Source: Burkholderia puraquae | GTDB taxonomy: Bacteria > Pseudomonadota > Gammaproteobacteria > Burkholderiales > Burkholderiaceae | DNA: 64,000 nucleotides | Assembly: GCF_002099195.1 (NCBI RefSeq) | Contig: NZ_NBYX01000003.1 | Location: 310,001 to 374,000 of the forward strand | Reading direction: 5' to 3' | Shown: positions 53,692 through 62,380 of the stretch, in pieces | How the letters are laid out: each line of letters opens with the position of its first letter | Numbering within the stretch: position 1 is the stretch's first letter | Program-made: the position numbers and the translations under genes | The notes under the pieces: generated by a model | Databases searched by the model: none | Seen by the model: only the letters and a program-made list of their open reading frames with translations | Told to the model about the DNA's origin: nothing

Positions 53692-54591
53692 ATGGCCGAC
53701 CACCATCCGCTGCCCGAAGTCCACCTCGACGAGTTGCCGCAGTTCCGCGCGGTCCAGCAGCTTGCCTACCGCTGTGTCGAAACCGTCGGCGCGATGCTCT
53801 ACCCCGGCATCACCGAAAAGGAAGCGGCGCGCCTGCTGACCGAATGGCTGCAGGACAACGGCGTGCACGACTGGTTGCACAAGCCGTTCGCCTGGTTCGG
53901 CGACCGCACCGCATTCGAGGGCTTCTCGGGTCTCAAGCACATGGGCGGCTTCAATCTCGCGTTCTTCCCGAGCAACCGGCAGCTCGAGACCGACATGCCG
54001 GTGATCCTCGATGTCGCGCCGGTGCTCGACGGCATCGTGGCCGACGTCGGCTACGCGCACTGCCTCGGTCACAACCCGGTCCTCGAACAGCTGCAGGACG
54101 ACCTGATGGACCATCGCGACATGATCGTGCGGCTCGTGAAGGCGCGCCGGCCGATGGCCGAAGTCGCACAGGAAGTCGACGCGCTGTGCCGCCGCCAGGG
54201 CGTCGAGCCGCGTCACAAGGCCTATCCGTTCAAGGTGCTCGCGCATCGCGTCGCGAAGATCCACAAGCTGTCAAAGCCGCGCTTCGTCGCGCGCTTCGGG
54301 CTGAACGCGACGCGCAACCTGCTGCTCGACCAGGGCCGTGCGGCGAAACAGCAGGGCTGGTCGCCGCTGTGGTCGATCGACCGCCGCTCCGAGCATGCGC
54401 CCGTGCCGGGCCTGTGGGCGGTCGAGCCGCATCTCGGCTTTGCCGGCGTCGGCGCGAAATTCGAAGAGCTGCTCGTGATCACCGAAGACGACGCGTACTG
54501 GCTCGATGAAGACCTGCCGCACGTGCGCCGCTGGCAGCGCCGCCAGGCCGAGCGTACGCAGGCCGTCGCGACCGTGCCCGCCGCCGCCTGA
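53692..54591 (+). CDS. M24 metallopeptidase-like (creatinase fold) protein
   Basis: 299 residues from the ATG at 53692 with GGAGA nine bases upstream; an earlier in-frame start lies in the hairpin array. Pita-bread fold of the M24 family: LYPGITEKEAARLLTEWL near 37, FGDRTAFEGFSG, the segment VILDVAPVLDGIVADVGYAHCLG with two metal-site Asp positions, and a late WAVEPHLGFAGVGAKFEELLVITEDDAYWL resembling the C-terminal Glu metal ligands. It may be a peptidase or a non-peptidase relative; the His ligands are not all certain. It heads a run of lipid-type genes to 57360. Confidence 0.75.
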   Translation: MADHHPLPEVHLDELPQFRAVQQLAYRCVETVGAMLYPGITEKEAARLLTEWLQDNGVHDWLHKPFAWFGDRTAFEGFSGLKHMGGFNLAFFPSNRQLETDMPVILDVAPVLDGIVADVGYAHCLGHNPVLEQLQDDLMDHRDMIVRLVKARRPMAEVAQEVDALCRRQGVEPRHKAYPFKVLAHRVAKIHKLSKPRFVARFGLNATRNLLLDQGRAAKQQGWSPLWSIDRRSEHAPVPGLWAVEPHLGFAGVGAKFEELLVITEDDAYWLDEDLPHVRRWQRRQAERTQAVATVPAAA

Positions 54592-54636
54592 CGCGAACGC
54601 GCTCTTCCCCCCGAATCCCTGAACGACGGACTCACG

Positions 54637-56424
54637 ATGCAGCCTCTTTCCGACGAAGCGCCGCTGGCCCTGTTCGAATCGGTTCATAGCGAAACGGCGG
54701 TCGCCTCCGGCGACCTGACGCTCGCGGTCAGGACCTGGGGCGACCCGGCCCGCTCGCCAGTCGTGCTCGTGCACGGCTACCCCGACGACAGCAGCGTCTG
54801 GCAGCACGTCGCGCCGCTGCTCGCGCGCAAGCACTACGTGATCGCGTACGACGTGCGCGGCGCAGGCCTGTCCGGCGTGCCGAAGCGCACGGCCGACTAC
54901 CACCTCGCGAAGCTGACCGACGACTTCGTCGCCGTGATCGACGCGCTCTGCCCCGGCCGCGCCGTCCACCTGATCGCGCACGACTGGGGCGCAATCCAGG
55001 GCTGGGAATTCGTCACCGACCCGCGCCTCGCCGGCCGCATTGCGTCGTACACGTCGTGCTCGGGGCCATGCCTCGACCACGTCGGCTTCTGGCTGCGCGA
55101 ACGGGTGCTGCACCCGACGCCCGCATCGCTCGCCAAGCTCGGCGGCCAGCTCGTGCGCTCGTGGTACGTGTACCTGTTCCACCTGCCGTTCATCCCCGAG
55201 CTCGGCTGGCGGCTATGGCTTGGCCGCGCATGGCCGAGCCTGCTGCGCCGGCTCGAGAAGACGCCCGCCATGCCGCGCCCGACACAGGCCGACGACGGCG
55301 CGCGTGGCGTGCGCCTCTATCGCGCGAACTTCATCCGCTGCCTGTTCGCGCCACGCGAACGCTACGCGCATGCGCCGGTGCAGACGATCGTGCCGCTCGG
55401 CGACAAATACGTGAGCCCCGCGCTGTCCGAGAACCTGTCGCGCTGGGTGCCGCAGTACTACCGCCGCGAGGTTGCGGCCGGCCACTGGCTGCCGCTCGCC
55501 GATCCGGCGCGCTTCGCGGATCTCGCCGGGCAACTGATCGACGCGGTCGAATCGGGCAACGAACCGCCCACGCTCGCGAACGCGCGCCGCCGCGCAACGA
55601 GCGGCCGTTTCAGCGGCAAGGTGGCGGTGATCACGGGCGCGGGCAGCGGCATCGGCCGCTGCGCGGCGCTCGCGTTCGCCCGGGAAGGCGCGACGATCGT
55701 CGCGTGCGACATCGATCTCGCGAGCGCCGAACGCACCGCGCTGCTGATCGGGCTGACCGGCGCGCAAGCACACGCGAAACGCGTCGACGTCGGGTCCGCG
55801 GACGACATGGAAGCGCTCGCAACGTGGGTCGGCAGCGAACTCGGCGGCGCGGACGTCGTGATCAACAACGCGGGCATCGGCATGGCCGGCGGCATCCTCG
55901 ACACGAGCACGCGGCACTGGGAGCGCATCCTGCACGTGAACCTGTGGGGCGTGATCCACGGCTCGCGGCTGTTCGCGCAGCAGATGGCCGCGCGCGGCAC
56001 CGGCGGCCACATCGTCAACACCGCATCGGCCGCCGCGTTCGGGCCGTCGCGCGACCTGCCCGCGTATGCGACGACGAAGGCCGCCGTGCTGATGCTCAGC
56101 GAATGCATGCGCGCGGAACTCGCGGAGCGAGGCATCGGCGTGACGGCCGTGTGCCCCGGCTTCGCGGAGACCGGAATCATGGCGTCGACGCAATACGCGG
56201 GCGCCAATGCACAGGACGAAGCGCGGCTGCGCAAGCGCGCGACGAAGCTGTACCAGATGCGCGGCCTGAAACCCGAAACCGTCGCGCAGGCGATGGTCGA
56301 CGGCGTGCTGCGCAACCGCCCCGTCGTCGCGATCGGCGGCGAGGCGCACGCGATGCGCTTCGTCGGCCGCTTCATGCCGTGGCTCGGCCGGATGATCGCC
56401 CGCGTCAGCATGGCATCGCATTGA
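54637..56424 (+). CDS. EphD-like epoxide hydrolase-SDR fusion
   Basis: 595 residues, the same size and domain order as mycobacterial EphD. Residues 25-300: alpha/beta epoxide hydrolase with HGYPD at 46-50 (oxyanion HGxP), nucleophile Asp116 in AHDWG, and the His in AAGHWLPLAD. Residues 325-580: classical SDR with TGAGSGIG at 333-340, NNAGIGMAGG, Ser in NTASAAAF, and Tyr477/Lys481 in YATTKAAV. EphD hydrates epoxy mycolates in mycobacteria; no mycolate exists here, so a fatty-acid epoxide or related lipid is the probable substrate, followed by oxidation of the diol. Between the M24-like gene (45 bases) and a COG3687 gene (30 bases). Confidence 0.9.
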   Translation: MQPLSDEAPLALFESVHSETAVASGDLTLAVRTWGDPARSPVVLVHGYPDDSSVWQHVAPLLARKHYVIAYDVRGAGLSGVPKRTADYHLAKLTDDFVAVIDALCPGRAVHLIAHDWGAIQGWEFVTDPRLAGRIASYTSCSGPCLDHVGFWLRERVLHPTPASLAKLGGQLVRSWYVYLFHLPFIPELGWRLWLGRAWPSLLRRLEKTPAMPRPTQADDGARGVRLYRANFIRCLFAPRERYAHAPVQTIVPLGDKYVSPALSENLSRWVPQYYRREVAAGHWLPLADPARFADLAGQLIDAVESGNEPPTLANARRRATSGRFSGKVAVITGAGSGIGRCAALAFAREGATIVACDIDLASAERTALLIGLTGAQAHAKRVDVGSADDMEALATWVGSELGGADVVINNAGIGMAGGILDTSTRHWERILHVNLWGVIHGSRLFAQQMAARGTGGHIVNTASAAAFGPSRDLPAYATTKAAVLMLSECMRAELAERGIGVTAVCPGFAETGIMASTQYAGANAQDEARLRKRATKLYQMRGLKPETVAQAMVDGVLRNRPVVAIGGEAHAMRFVGRFMPWLGRMIARVSMASH

Positions 56425-56454
56425 CGGCGCACGGCGCCGCACAGGGAGACACAG

Positions 56455-57360
56455 ATGACCGATACCGCCGACTATCACAAGATCAAGGCCCGGCACGTGA
56501 AGTTCGATTTCAGCGACACGCCGATCACCTGGGTGCCGAACGACCCGGGCAGCACGCACATCATCAACACGCTGAACCTGCTGTTCCCGGAAGGCGAGCT
56601 GTGGTTCTGCCGCGTGTACAACAAGGCGTTGCCGCTGATCGCCGATGCGCGCCTGCGCGACGAGGCCGAAGGCTTCCTGCGGCAGGAAGCCGTGCATTCG
56701 CGTTCGCACGGCGGCGTGCTCAAGCACTACTACGACCGGCACGGCATCGACACGAAGCCGTTCACGCAAAAGCTCAATCGTCTCTTCACGCGCGTGCTCG
56801 GCGAACAGCCGCTCGGGCTGAAGATCGGCCACACGCGATTCTGGCTGCGCCAGCAGCTCGCGGTGATCGCGTCGCTCGAGCATTTCTTCGGCTATCTCGG
56901 CAACTGGGTGCTCAACGCGCACGGGCTCGACGAAGGGAAGGCCGACCCGACGATGGTCGACCTGCTGCGCTGGCACGGCGCGGAGGAAGTCGAGCACCGC
57001 ACGGTCGCGTTCGACATCTACCGGCACCTGGGCGGCACGTATCCGGAGCGCTGCGTGCACATGGCCTTCGTGATCCTGCTGCTGCTCTACTACATCACGA
57101 CGGGCGCGAAGTTCATGTACCGGCGCGACCCGGGCGCCGGCCGCTACCCGGGCTTCGCGCTCGCGTGGTGGCAAGGCTCGCGGCGCGGGCACCTGCCGTC
57201 GTTCTGGAAGGTGATCGGCGCGGCGCTGCGCTATTTCAAGCCGAGCTATACGCCGCACCACGAAGGCTCGACCGAACAGGCGCTCGCCTACCTCGCCCGC
57301 TCGCCGGCCGCGCAGGCGGCCGCGCACGGCGGCAACTGGGGTACGACGAAGGGCGCGTGA
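56455..57360 (+). CDS. COG3687/PF10118 predicted metal-dependent hydrolase
   Basis: 301 residues. Conserved motifs FLRQEAVHSRSHGG near 76-89, SLEHFFGYLGNW near 139 and EEVEHRTVAFDIYRHLGG near 178, the family's Glu/His set, then a hydrophobic HMAFVILLLLYYITTGA. Same family as the gene at 21286 but only moderately similar, so not a recent duplicate. Lying 30 bases after the EphD-like fusion it is probably part of one transcript. Function not established; a membrane-bound lipid-modifying role fits both contexts. Confidence 0.82.
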   Translation: MTDTADYHKIKARHVKFDFSDTPITWVPNDPGSTHIINTLNLLFPEGELWFCRVYNKALPLIADARLRDEAEGFLRQEAVHSRSHGGVLKHYYDRHGIDTKPFTQKLNRLFTRVLGEQPLGLKIGHTRFWLRQQLAVIASLEHFFGYLGNWVLNAHGLDEGKADPTMVDLLRWHGAEEVEHRTVAFDIYRHLGGTYPERCVHMAFVILLLLYYITTGAKFMYRRDPGAGRYPGFALAWWQGSRRGHLPSFWKVIGAALRYFKPSYTPHHEGSTEQALAYLARSPAAQAAAHGGNWGTTKGA

Positions 57361-57438
57361 CCGGGTTTCTTGCCGGCTCCGCGGGCGGCGCCCGCCGAAA
57401 TGCGTACAATCGCGGCTTCATTTCCCGGAGGTGCCGCG

Positions 57439-57726
57439 ATGGCCATGAAGAAAACCGATCTCGAAAAGAACAAGGCGCTCAAGTTGACGCAAGCGATGAA
57501 GCAGTCGAGCCCCGCGCGTTTCGGCAAGGGTGCCGACGAAGCAGCCAAGCTCGACCGCCGCGCACAGCGCAAGCTCGACCAGGAACAGGGGCTCGTGCCG
57601 TTCGCCTGCAAGCTCAACGCGGAACTCGTCGAACAGCTCAAGGCACGCGCCGCCACGCACCCGGAAGGGATGACGGGCCTGCTGTCCGAACTGCTCGTGA
57701 ACGGGCTCGCGCAACGCGACGCGTAA
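57439..57726 (+). CDS. Small basic protein of unknown function
   Basis: 95 residues with GGAGG eight bases before the ATG. The N-terminal half is strongly basic and helical (KKTDLEKNKALKLTQAMKQSS, KLDRRAQRKLDQEQG); the C-terminal half (VPFACKLNAELVEQLKARA...LLSELLVNGLAQR) resembles a ribbon-helix-helix-like DNA-binding segment as found in small CopG-type proteins. No named family. Its neighbours downstream are the duplicated leader-DUF2917 units. Confidence 0.7.
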   Translation: MAMKKTDLEKNKALKLTQAMKQSSPARFGKGADEAAKLDRRAQRKLDQEQGLVPFACKLNAELVEQLKARAATHPEGMTGLLSELLVNGLAQRDA

Positions 57727-57750
57727 CCGCCACGTATCTCGAAATTTACG

Positions 57751-57779
57751 TTGACATTGCCGGGCGGCCACGACACACT
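57751..57779 (+). promoter_or_regulatory. Promoter of the first leader-DUF2917 unit
   Basis: TTGACA (57751-57756), 17 bases, CACACT (57774-57779), followed by GTTCGCATGCC. The second copy has TTGACA, 17 bases and CAAACT at 58456-58484. Conservation of the -35 box and the exact spacing while the spacer sequence diverges supports a real sigma-70 promoter with a weak -10. Confidence 0.6.
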
Positions 57780-57786
57780 CGTTCGC

Positions 57787-57936
57787 ATGCCTACGCTCAA
57801 GCCCGCCGCCATCGCGCATAAAAACCGAGTGAACGCCCACCCGTGGCGATCACCGGAGGCGCTTGTGCGTTAGCATCGAGATTCAGTTGCGCATGTCACA
57901 AGGCCTCGCCGGAAACGGATGAGGCCTTTTTGTTTT
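57787..57936 (+). ncRNA. Leader RNA 1: 28-codon frame followed by intrinsic terminator
   Basis: An ATG at 57787 opens a 28-codon frame, starting MPT and ending EALVR before TAG (57871-57873). The same length, start and end occur in the second copy. Terminator: AAGGCCTC (57900-57907), an inner CCG-GAAA-CGG tetraloop hairpin, GAGGCCTT (57921-57928) and a T-rich tail to 57936. The DUF2917 start lies 42 bases further. Transcripts would be about 150 nt if stopped here: a small RNA or an attenuated leader. A GGAGG-GTG-CGT-TAG mini-frame also sits at the frame's end (57855-57873). No known riboswitch was recognised. Confidence 0.6.
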
Positions 57937-57977
57937 GGTGCGCGTCATCCCGCCCGGCTCAACGGATGGAGATGACG

Positions 57978-58355
57978 ATGGACCAAGCAAGCCGGCTGGT
58001 TGTTTGCCCCGATCGGTGCCGCACCGATGCGATCGCATTGCCGCGGGTCGTGATGCAATTCACGGTCGCGCCGCGCAAGACGCTGACGTGGTGCGCGCAA
58101 AACGACGCCGAGATCCGCGTGCACGATGCGACGCTGTGGGTCACGCGGCTCGGCAGCGTCGACGATTACTGGATACGAACCGGCGACGTGCTGCGCGTGC
58201 GCCGCGGCGATCGCATCTGGATGAGCACCGACCACGACCGTCCGGCCGAAGCATCGATCACGACCGCGTACGCGATGAGACGCGGCGCGTGGCTGGAGCG
58301 TGCGCTCGCACGGATGCACAGCTTGCTGCGCGAACGATGTCGAAGTCGACCATGA
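57978..58355 (+). CDS. DUF2917 protein, copy 1
   Basis: 125 residues from the ATG at 57978; GGAG lies six bases upstream, as in copy 2. DUF2917: beta-rich small domain with TLTWCAQNDAEIRVHDATLWVTRLGSVDDYWIRTGDVLRVRRGDRIWM, typical of the family (a cupin-like half barrel), and a basic helical tail. Function of DUF2917 is unknown. The gene lies behind an intrinsic terminator, so its expression needs readthrough, antitermination or a second promoter. Confidence 0.85.
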   Translation: MDQASRLVVCPDRCRTDAIALPRVVMQFTVAPRKTLTWCAQNDAEIRVHDATLWVTRLGSVDDYWIRTGDVLRVRRGDRIWMSTDHDRPAEASITTAYAMRRGAWLERALARMHSLLRERCRSRP

Positions 58356-58455
58356 CGAAAGCGCCGCTGCGCACTCGATACGCGCACGCAGCGGCGTCGC
58401 GACATGCCGGGCGCACACGTCGATGCATCACCCTCGACTATCCCGAAAATTGTCG

Positions 58456-58484
58456 TTGACAACGCCGTTCCACGAAGACAAACT
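58456..58484 (+). promoter_or_regulatory. Promoter of the second leader-DUF2917 unit
   Basis: TTGACA (58456-58461), 17-base spacer, CAAACT (58479-58484), then CGTTCGCATGCC as in copy 1. See copy 1 for the comparison. Confidence 0.6.
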
Positions 58485-58491
58485 CGTTCGC

Positions 58492-58639
58492 ATGCCTACG
58501 TACACGCTTATCGCCGTCGCGATTCACTCGTCGATGAACATTCGAAAGAATGGTTCACGGGAGGCGCTTGTGCGTTAGCAATCGAGCAGTACCGCATGTC
58601 ACACAAGGCCTCGCCGGAAACGGATGAGGCCTTTTTGTT
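58492..58639 (+). ncRNA. Leader RNA 2: 28-codon frame followed by intrinsic terminator
   Basis: The frame from the ATG at 58492 to TAG at 58576-58578 has 28 codons, beginning MPT and ending EALVR like copy 1, while the middle 20 codons differ completely. Terminator: AAGGCCTC (58605-58612), the same CCG-GAAA-CGG inner hairpin, GAGGCCTT (58626-58633), T tail. Equal length with divergent middles can mean a selected leader peptide length, or selection on the two ends only. Sequence from GGAGG through the terminator to the DUF2917 start is nearly identical in both copies. Confidence 0.6.
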
Positions 58640-58681
58640 CTGGTGCGCGTCATCCGTCCGGCTCACTGAATGGAGAAGACG

Positions 58682-59056
58682 ATGGACCAGGCAAGCCCGC
58701 TGTTTGACCGTTCCGACCGGCGCCGCGCCGGCACGATCGCGTTACCGACTGTCGTGATCCGTTTCGCGGTCGCGCCGCGTACGACGATGACCTGGCGCGC
58801 GCCGCAGGACGCGGAGCTCCGCGCACATGGCGCGGCGCTGTGGGTCACGCGCCCGCCGAGCGTCGACGATTACTGGGTGCAGCCCGGCGACGTGCTGCGC
58901 ATCGCACGCGGCGAGCGCATCTGGCTCGGCACCGACGCCGGCCGGTCGGCCGAAGCGACGCTCACGACCGCGTACGTGCGTCGGGGCGAGCGCTTCAGGC
59001 GCGTGCTCGCGCTAGTGCAACGTTTGCTCGTCGGGATAGGAAGAAGGAGCGGATGA
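58682..59056 (+). CDS. DUF2917 protein, copy 2
   Basis: 124 residues. Paralogue of copy 1: MDQAS at the start, then the same DUF2917 strands (MTWRAPQDAELRAHGAALWVTRPPSVDDYWVQPGDVLRIARGERIWL) and basic tail. The two proteins are clearly related but far from identical, so the duplication of the whole unit (promoter, leader, terminator, gene) is not recent or is under diversifying change. Function unknown. Confidence 0.85.
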   Translation: MDQASPLFDRSDRRRAGTIALPTVVIRFAVAPRTTMTWRAPQDAELRAHGAALWVTRPPSVDDYWVQPGDVLRIARGERIWLGTDAGRSAEATLTTAYVRRGERFRRVLALVQRLLVGIGRRSG

Positions 59057-59216
59057 GCGACGTGCCGTCAGGCACGCGAGACACGGAACGGCCGCGACCG
59101 GAAATGGGCGCACCCGCGGCGTAACGCGCCGCAGGTGCGCATCGAATGACGCGGCACGCCTGTGCGTGCCGCGAGCGATCGCGCGCCGTGCGCAGCGACG
59201 GGATGCAGCAGCTGCA

Positions 59217-59495
59217 TCAGGTGCTGGCGGCGAGACGCGGGCCCGTGCTTCGGGGAGTGGAATCAAGGTCGGGGCGTTGCGATGCCTGCGAGGTCACCCA
59301 CGGATCGATACCCTGCTTCTGCACCTCCTCGAGAAATGACACCCGGGTACGCCAGTAATCCGCTTGTAATTTCGCGTCGATAACGCGCTGTTCGGCAGCG
59401 AACAGTTCCATGCGCGCCGTCACGAGCATCGACGCCGCGGTTTTTTCCGGCGTGGGGGCGTGTCGCATCGCCCAACGGCTGATCCAGTTCAACAT
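59217..59495 (-). CDS. Small helical protein of unknown function
   Basis: 92 residues with GGAGG nine bases before the ATG. Residues 14-60 form a helical, coiled-coil-like segment (PEKTAASMLVTARMELFAAEQRVIDAKLQADYWRTRVSFLEEVQKQG); the end is polar. Similar short proteins with this pattern are frequent in Burkholderia without assigned function. Cytoplasmic by composition. Confidence 0.75.
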   Translation of the reverse strand: MLNWISRWAMRHAPTPEKTAASMLVTARMELFAAEQRVIDAKLQADYWRTRVSFLEEVQKQGIDPWVTSQASQRPDLDSTPRSTGPRLAAST

Positions 59496-60299
59496 GCTGA
59501 CCTCCGTGATTTACGGACGAACCCGCATCGGGCAATCGCAATCGGCCGTGCCTAACCGGCCGTGCCTGCCCAAACGCGCAACGGCCTTGACCGCACTTCA
59601 CCGCCCGGCCTGCACGGACTGCGACTCCCCCGCGTCGGCAATTACCGGCCGGCGTGTGCATGCGCGGTGTATCTATCCTAGAAAGACTTGCCGGTTTATG
59701 CGATGGGGTCTTGCAATCTTTTACACAGAAACCACAGTCGCTCCCGCCTCACGAAATGACAGTTGCGGACGGGACGGCTTCGGCGCACGATAGCCCGATA
59801 TCTGCGACCGCCTGGACTGACGAATCGCCGCGGCACGCCGCCGCCGGGCATCCGTACCGGCCGCGCACGTGCGTTTGCGCGCACGCGCTGCCTGCCCCGC
59901 GTTCGTGCAGCATGCGGGCGCCCTGTTTCAGTCGGATGTCACTCCGCACCCGCGCCGCGCAATCCGCCGCGCGGGTCGTTTTACACGCCGTTGCGCACGC
60001 ATCGGCCGGCATCATTCGCGTGCCCCGCTCCCGTTTCCGCCATTTCTTCCGGTTCGCTCCGCCCGAACCGGTAAAATGCGCGCCTTCGCCGCGCGGCCGG
60101 GCTGCCAGACCGTTCACGCGCAGGCAGTTGATCGATCGTGCGATCGTGCCCTCCAACTATATCGTCCGAGCTATCCGCGCTATTACAATCCGCCGATAGC
60201 CGGGCAATAGTGGCTGGTTACAGTAAGCCGGCCGTTCGCTGCCTTTACAACAATTCGGCACAACAAGCAACACGACAACCCGACCGGAGAAACGCCTTC
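59496..60299. other. Long intergenic region before the purine permease
   Basis: About 800 bases. Short open frames on both strands lack ribosome sites and coding bias. AT-richer patches at about 59660-59760 and 60140-60200 may hold promoters for the small protein (leftwards) and the permease (rightwards). I found no hairpin module, riboswitch consensus or RNA gene here. Confidence 0.45.
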
Positions 60300-61601
60300 A
60301 TGGAATCCATCAAGCGGTATTTCGGCTTCGCTGAAGCCGGCGCCGACTTCCGCACCGAAATACTCGCGGGCGTCACCACGTTCCTGACGATGGCTTACAT
60401 CATCTTCGTCAACCCCGCGATCCTCGGCGATGCCGGCATGCCGAAGGAATCCGTGTTCGTCGCGACCTGCCTCGTCGCGGCGCTGGCGTCGATCATCATG
60501 GGGCTGTACGCGAACTACCCGATCGCCTGCGCGCCCGGCATGGGCCTGAACGCGTACTTCGCGTATACAGTCGTCAAGGGGATGGGCTTCACATGGCAGG
60601 CCGCGCTCGGCGCGGTGTTCATCTCCGGCTGCCTGTTCCTGCTCGTCACGCTGTTCCGCGTGCGCGAGGCGATCGTCAACGGCATTCCGAAATCGCTGCG
60701 GATCTCGATCACCGCGGGTATCGGCCTGTTCCTCGGCATCATCTCGCTGAAGACGTCGGGCGTGATCGTCGGCAGCCCGGCCACGCTCGTCACGCTGGGC
60801 GACCTGCACAAGCACGACACGATCCTCGCGATCATCGGCTTCTTCACGATCGTCACGCTCGACCACCTGCGCGTGCGCGGCGCGATCCTGATCGGCATCA
60901 TCGGCGTCACGATCCTGTCGTTCTTCTTCGGCGACAACCAGTTCCACGGCGTGTTCTCCGCGCCGCCGTCGATCGACGCGACGCTGTTCAAGCTCGACAT
61001 CGGCGCCGCCCTGTCGACCGGCATCATCAACGTGATCCTCGTGTTCTTCCTCGTCGAGCTGTTCGACGCGACCGGCACGCTGATGGGCGTCGCGAACCGC
61101 GCGGGCCTGCTCGTCGAAGGCAAGATGAACCGCCTGAACAAGGCGCTGCTGGCCGACAGCACGGCGATCGTCGCGGGCTCGCTGCTCGGCACGTCGTCCA
61201 CCACCGCGTATATCGAAAGCGCATCGGGCGTGCAGGCCGGCGGCCGCACGGGCGTGACGGCCATCACCGTCGCGGTGCTGTTCCTCGCGTGCCTGTTCAT
61301 CGCGCCGCTCGCCGGCGTCGTGCCGGCGTACGCCACGGCACCGGCACTGCTGTACGTGTCGTGCCTGATGCTGCGCGAGATGGTCGACGTACCGTGGGAC
61401 GATGCAACGGAAGCCGTGCCGGCCGCGCTGACCGCGCTGCTGATGCCGTTCACGTACTCGATCGCGAACGGCGTCGCGTTCGGCTTCATCGCGTACGGCG
61501 GCCTCAAGCTGCTGACGGGCCAGGCCCGCACGGTCAAGCCGATCGTGTGGATCATTGCCGCCGTGTTCCTGTTCCGCTTCTTCTATCTCGGCAGCGAGTG
61601 A
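60300..61601 (+). CDS. NCS2-family purine permease (AzgA/GhxP-like)
   Basis: 433 residues from the ATG at 60300, with GGAGA ten bases upstream. About 13-14 membrane segments. AzgA hallmarks: TEILAGVTTFLTMAYIIFVNPAIL near 19-42, CAPGMGLNAYFAYTVV near 76, ISLKTSGVIV, and LVELFDATGTLMGVANRAGL near 255 (substrate and proton site), then STTAYIESASGVQAGGRTG. A proton-coupled importer of adenine, guanine or hypoxanthine. It stands alone and ends in a good intrinsic terminator. Confidence 0.93.
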   Translation: MESIKRYFGFAEAGADFRTEILAGVTTFLTMAYIIFVNPAILGDAGMPKESVFVATCLVAALASIIMGLYANYPIACAPGMGLNAYFAYTVVKGMGFTWQAALGAVFISGCLFLLVTLFRVREAIVNGIPKSLRISITAGIGLFLGIISLKTSGVIVGSPATLVTLGDLHKHDTILAIIGFFTIVTLDHLRVRGAILIGIIGVTILSFFFGDNQFHGVFSAPPSIDATLFKLDIGAALSTGIINVILVFFLVELFDATGTLMGVANRAGLLVEGKMNRLNKALLADSTAIVAGSLLGTSSTTAYIESASGVQAGGRTGVTAITVAVLFLACLFIAPLAGVVPAYATAPALLYVSCLMLREMVDVPWDDATEAVPAALTALLMPFTYSIANGVAFGFIAYGGLKLLTGQARTVKPIVWIIAAVFLFRFFYLGSE

Positions 61602-61635
61602 CGGCTGCGCTTCGGCGCGATGCAGGATGCACGAT

Positions 61636-61670
61636 GAAAAAACGTCATCTCCGGGTGGCGTTTTTTGTTT
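61636..61670 (+). terminator. Intrinsic terminator after the permease
   Basis: AAAAAACGTCA...TGGCGTTTTTT: a 7-bp stem (one G-U) with flanking A and T runs, so it can work in both directions. It lies 35 bases after the permease stop and 180 bases after the DUF1488 stop. Confidence 0.85.
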
Positions 61671-61850
61671 TCGCAATATTTCTTCTGCGATCCTGACGAA
61701 CTCACACGGCCCGTCATGCTGGCGCACGGGGGTGCCGGTGCGACCGCATACGAAAATGCCGCCCGGGCCCGCCGAACGGCATCGCATGCAGGCAACGTCT
61801 TCACGTGCGCATCGCTCGGCGACGCGCGCAGCAAGACGAGCGTCGTGTCA

Positions 61851-62138
61851 TCAGCGCCAGTTCGCCTCGTAGAAGCGTACGTAGCCGCTGCGCAGCGTCA
61901 CGCATTGCGCGCGCGTCTCCGACAGCAGGCGCCGTGCAGCCGCCTCGATACGGTCGCGATGCTGGTCGAATGCGCCGACCATGTCCTCGAAGCGCGGCGA
62001 CGCCGCGCCGAAGTGATCTTCCAGCGCCTCGGCGGTGATCTGACATTGGACGCGCTCACCATTGACCAGCGCCGTGAACGCAAGCATCAGGTCGCGCCCC
62101 GAATACTCGGGCTTCTCGTTCGTGAAATGGATCTGCAT
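61851..62138 (-). CDS. DUF1488 family protein
   Basis: 95 residues, the family's usual length. Typical features: MQIHFTNEKPEYSGRDLMLAFTALVNGERVQCQITAEALEDHFGA and the C-terminal VTLRSGYVRFYEANWR. Cytoplasmic, small alpha/beta protein; function unknown in the family. Single gene. Confidence 0.85.
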   Translation of the reverse strand: MQIHFTNEKPEYSGRDLMLAFTALVNGERVQCQITAEALEDHFGAASPRFEDMVGAFDQHRDRIEAAARRLLSETRAQCVTLRSGYVRFYEANWR

Positions 62139-62380
62139 GGGAGCCGCCTCGACCGGTAGAAAAACGAATGACCGCGTCCGTCGTCCGCTACCGGCCGGAC
62201 GAAATGGACGCGGGGCTCGCCGGCGGAGGCACGGCCCGCGGGGATAGGCGCGGACGATGCATGCCGGTTGCTTTCCACTTTAGACGGTTTCGCGCAGGAG
62301 ACAAATTTTCCGGCGTGCGTCGTTCCGACGCGCATTTCATCTGATCAGCGCGGCATCCGGCACCGTTTCGGAAACCGGCG

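Noticed and set aside
57751..58461. Insertion sequence causing the DUF2917 duplication
   Set aside because: There is no transposase, no terminal inverted repeat and no target duplication; the copies are diverged units of promoter, leader and gene.
60060..60299. Purine riboswitch before the permease
   Set aside because: No match to the conserved purine aptamer core or its loop-loop elements could be seen in the leader.
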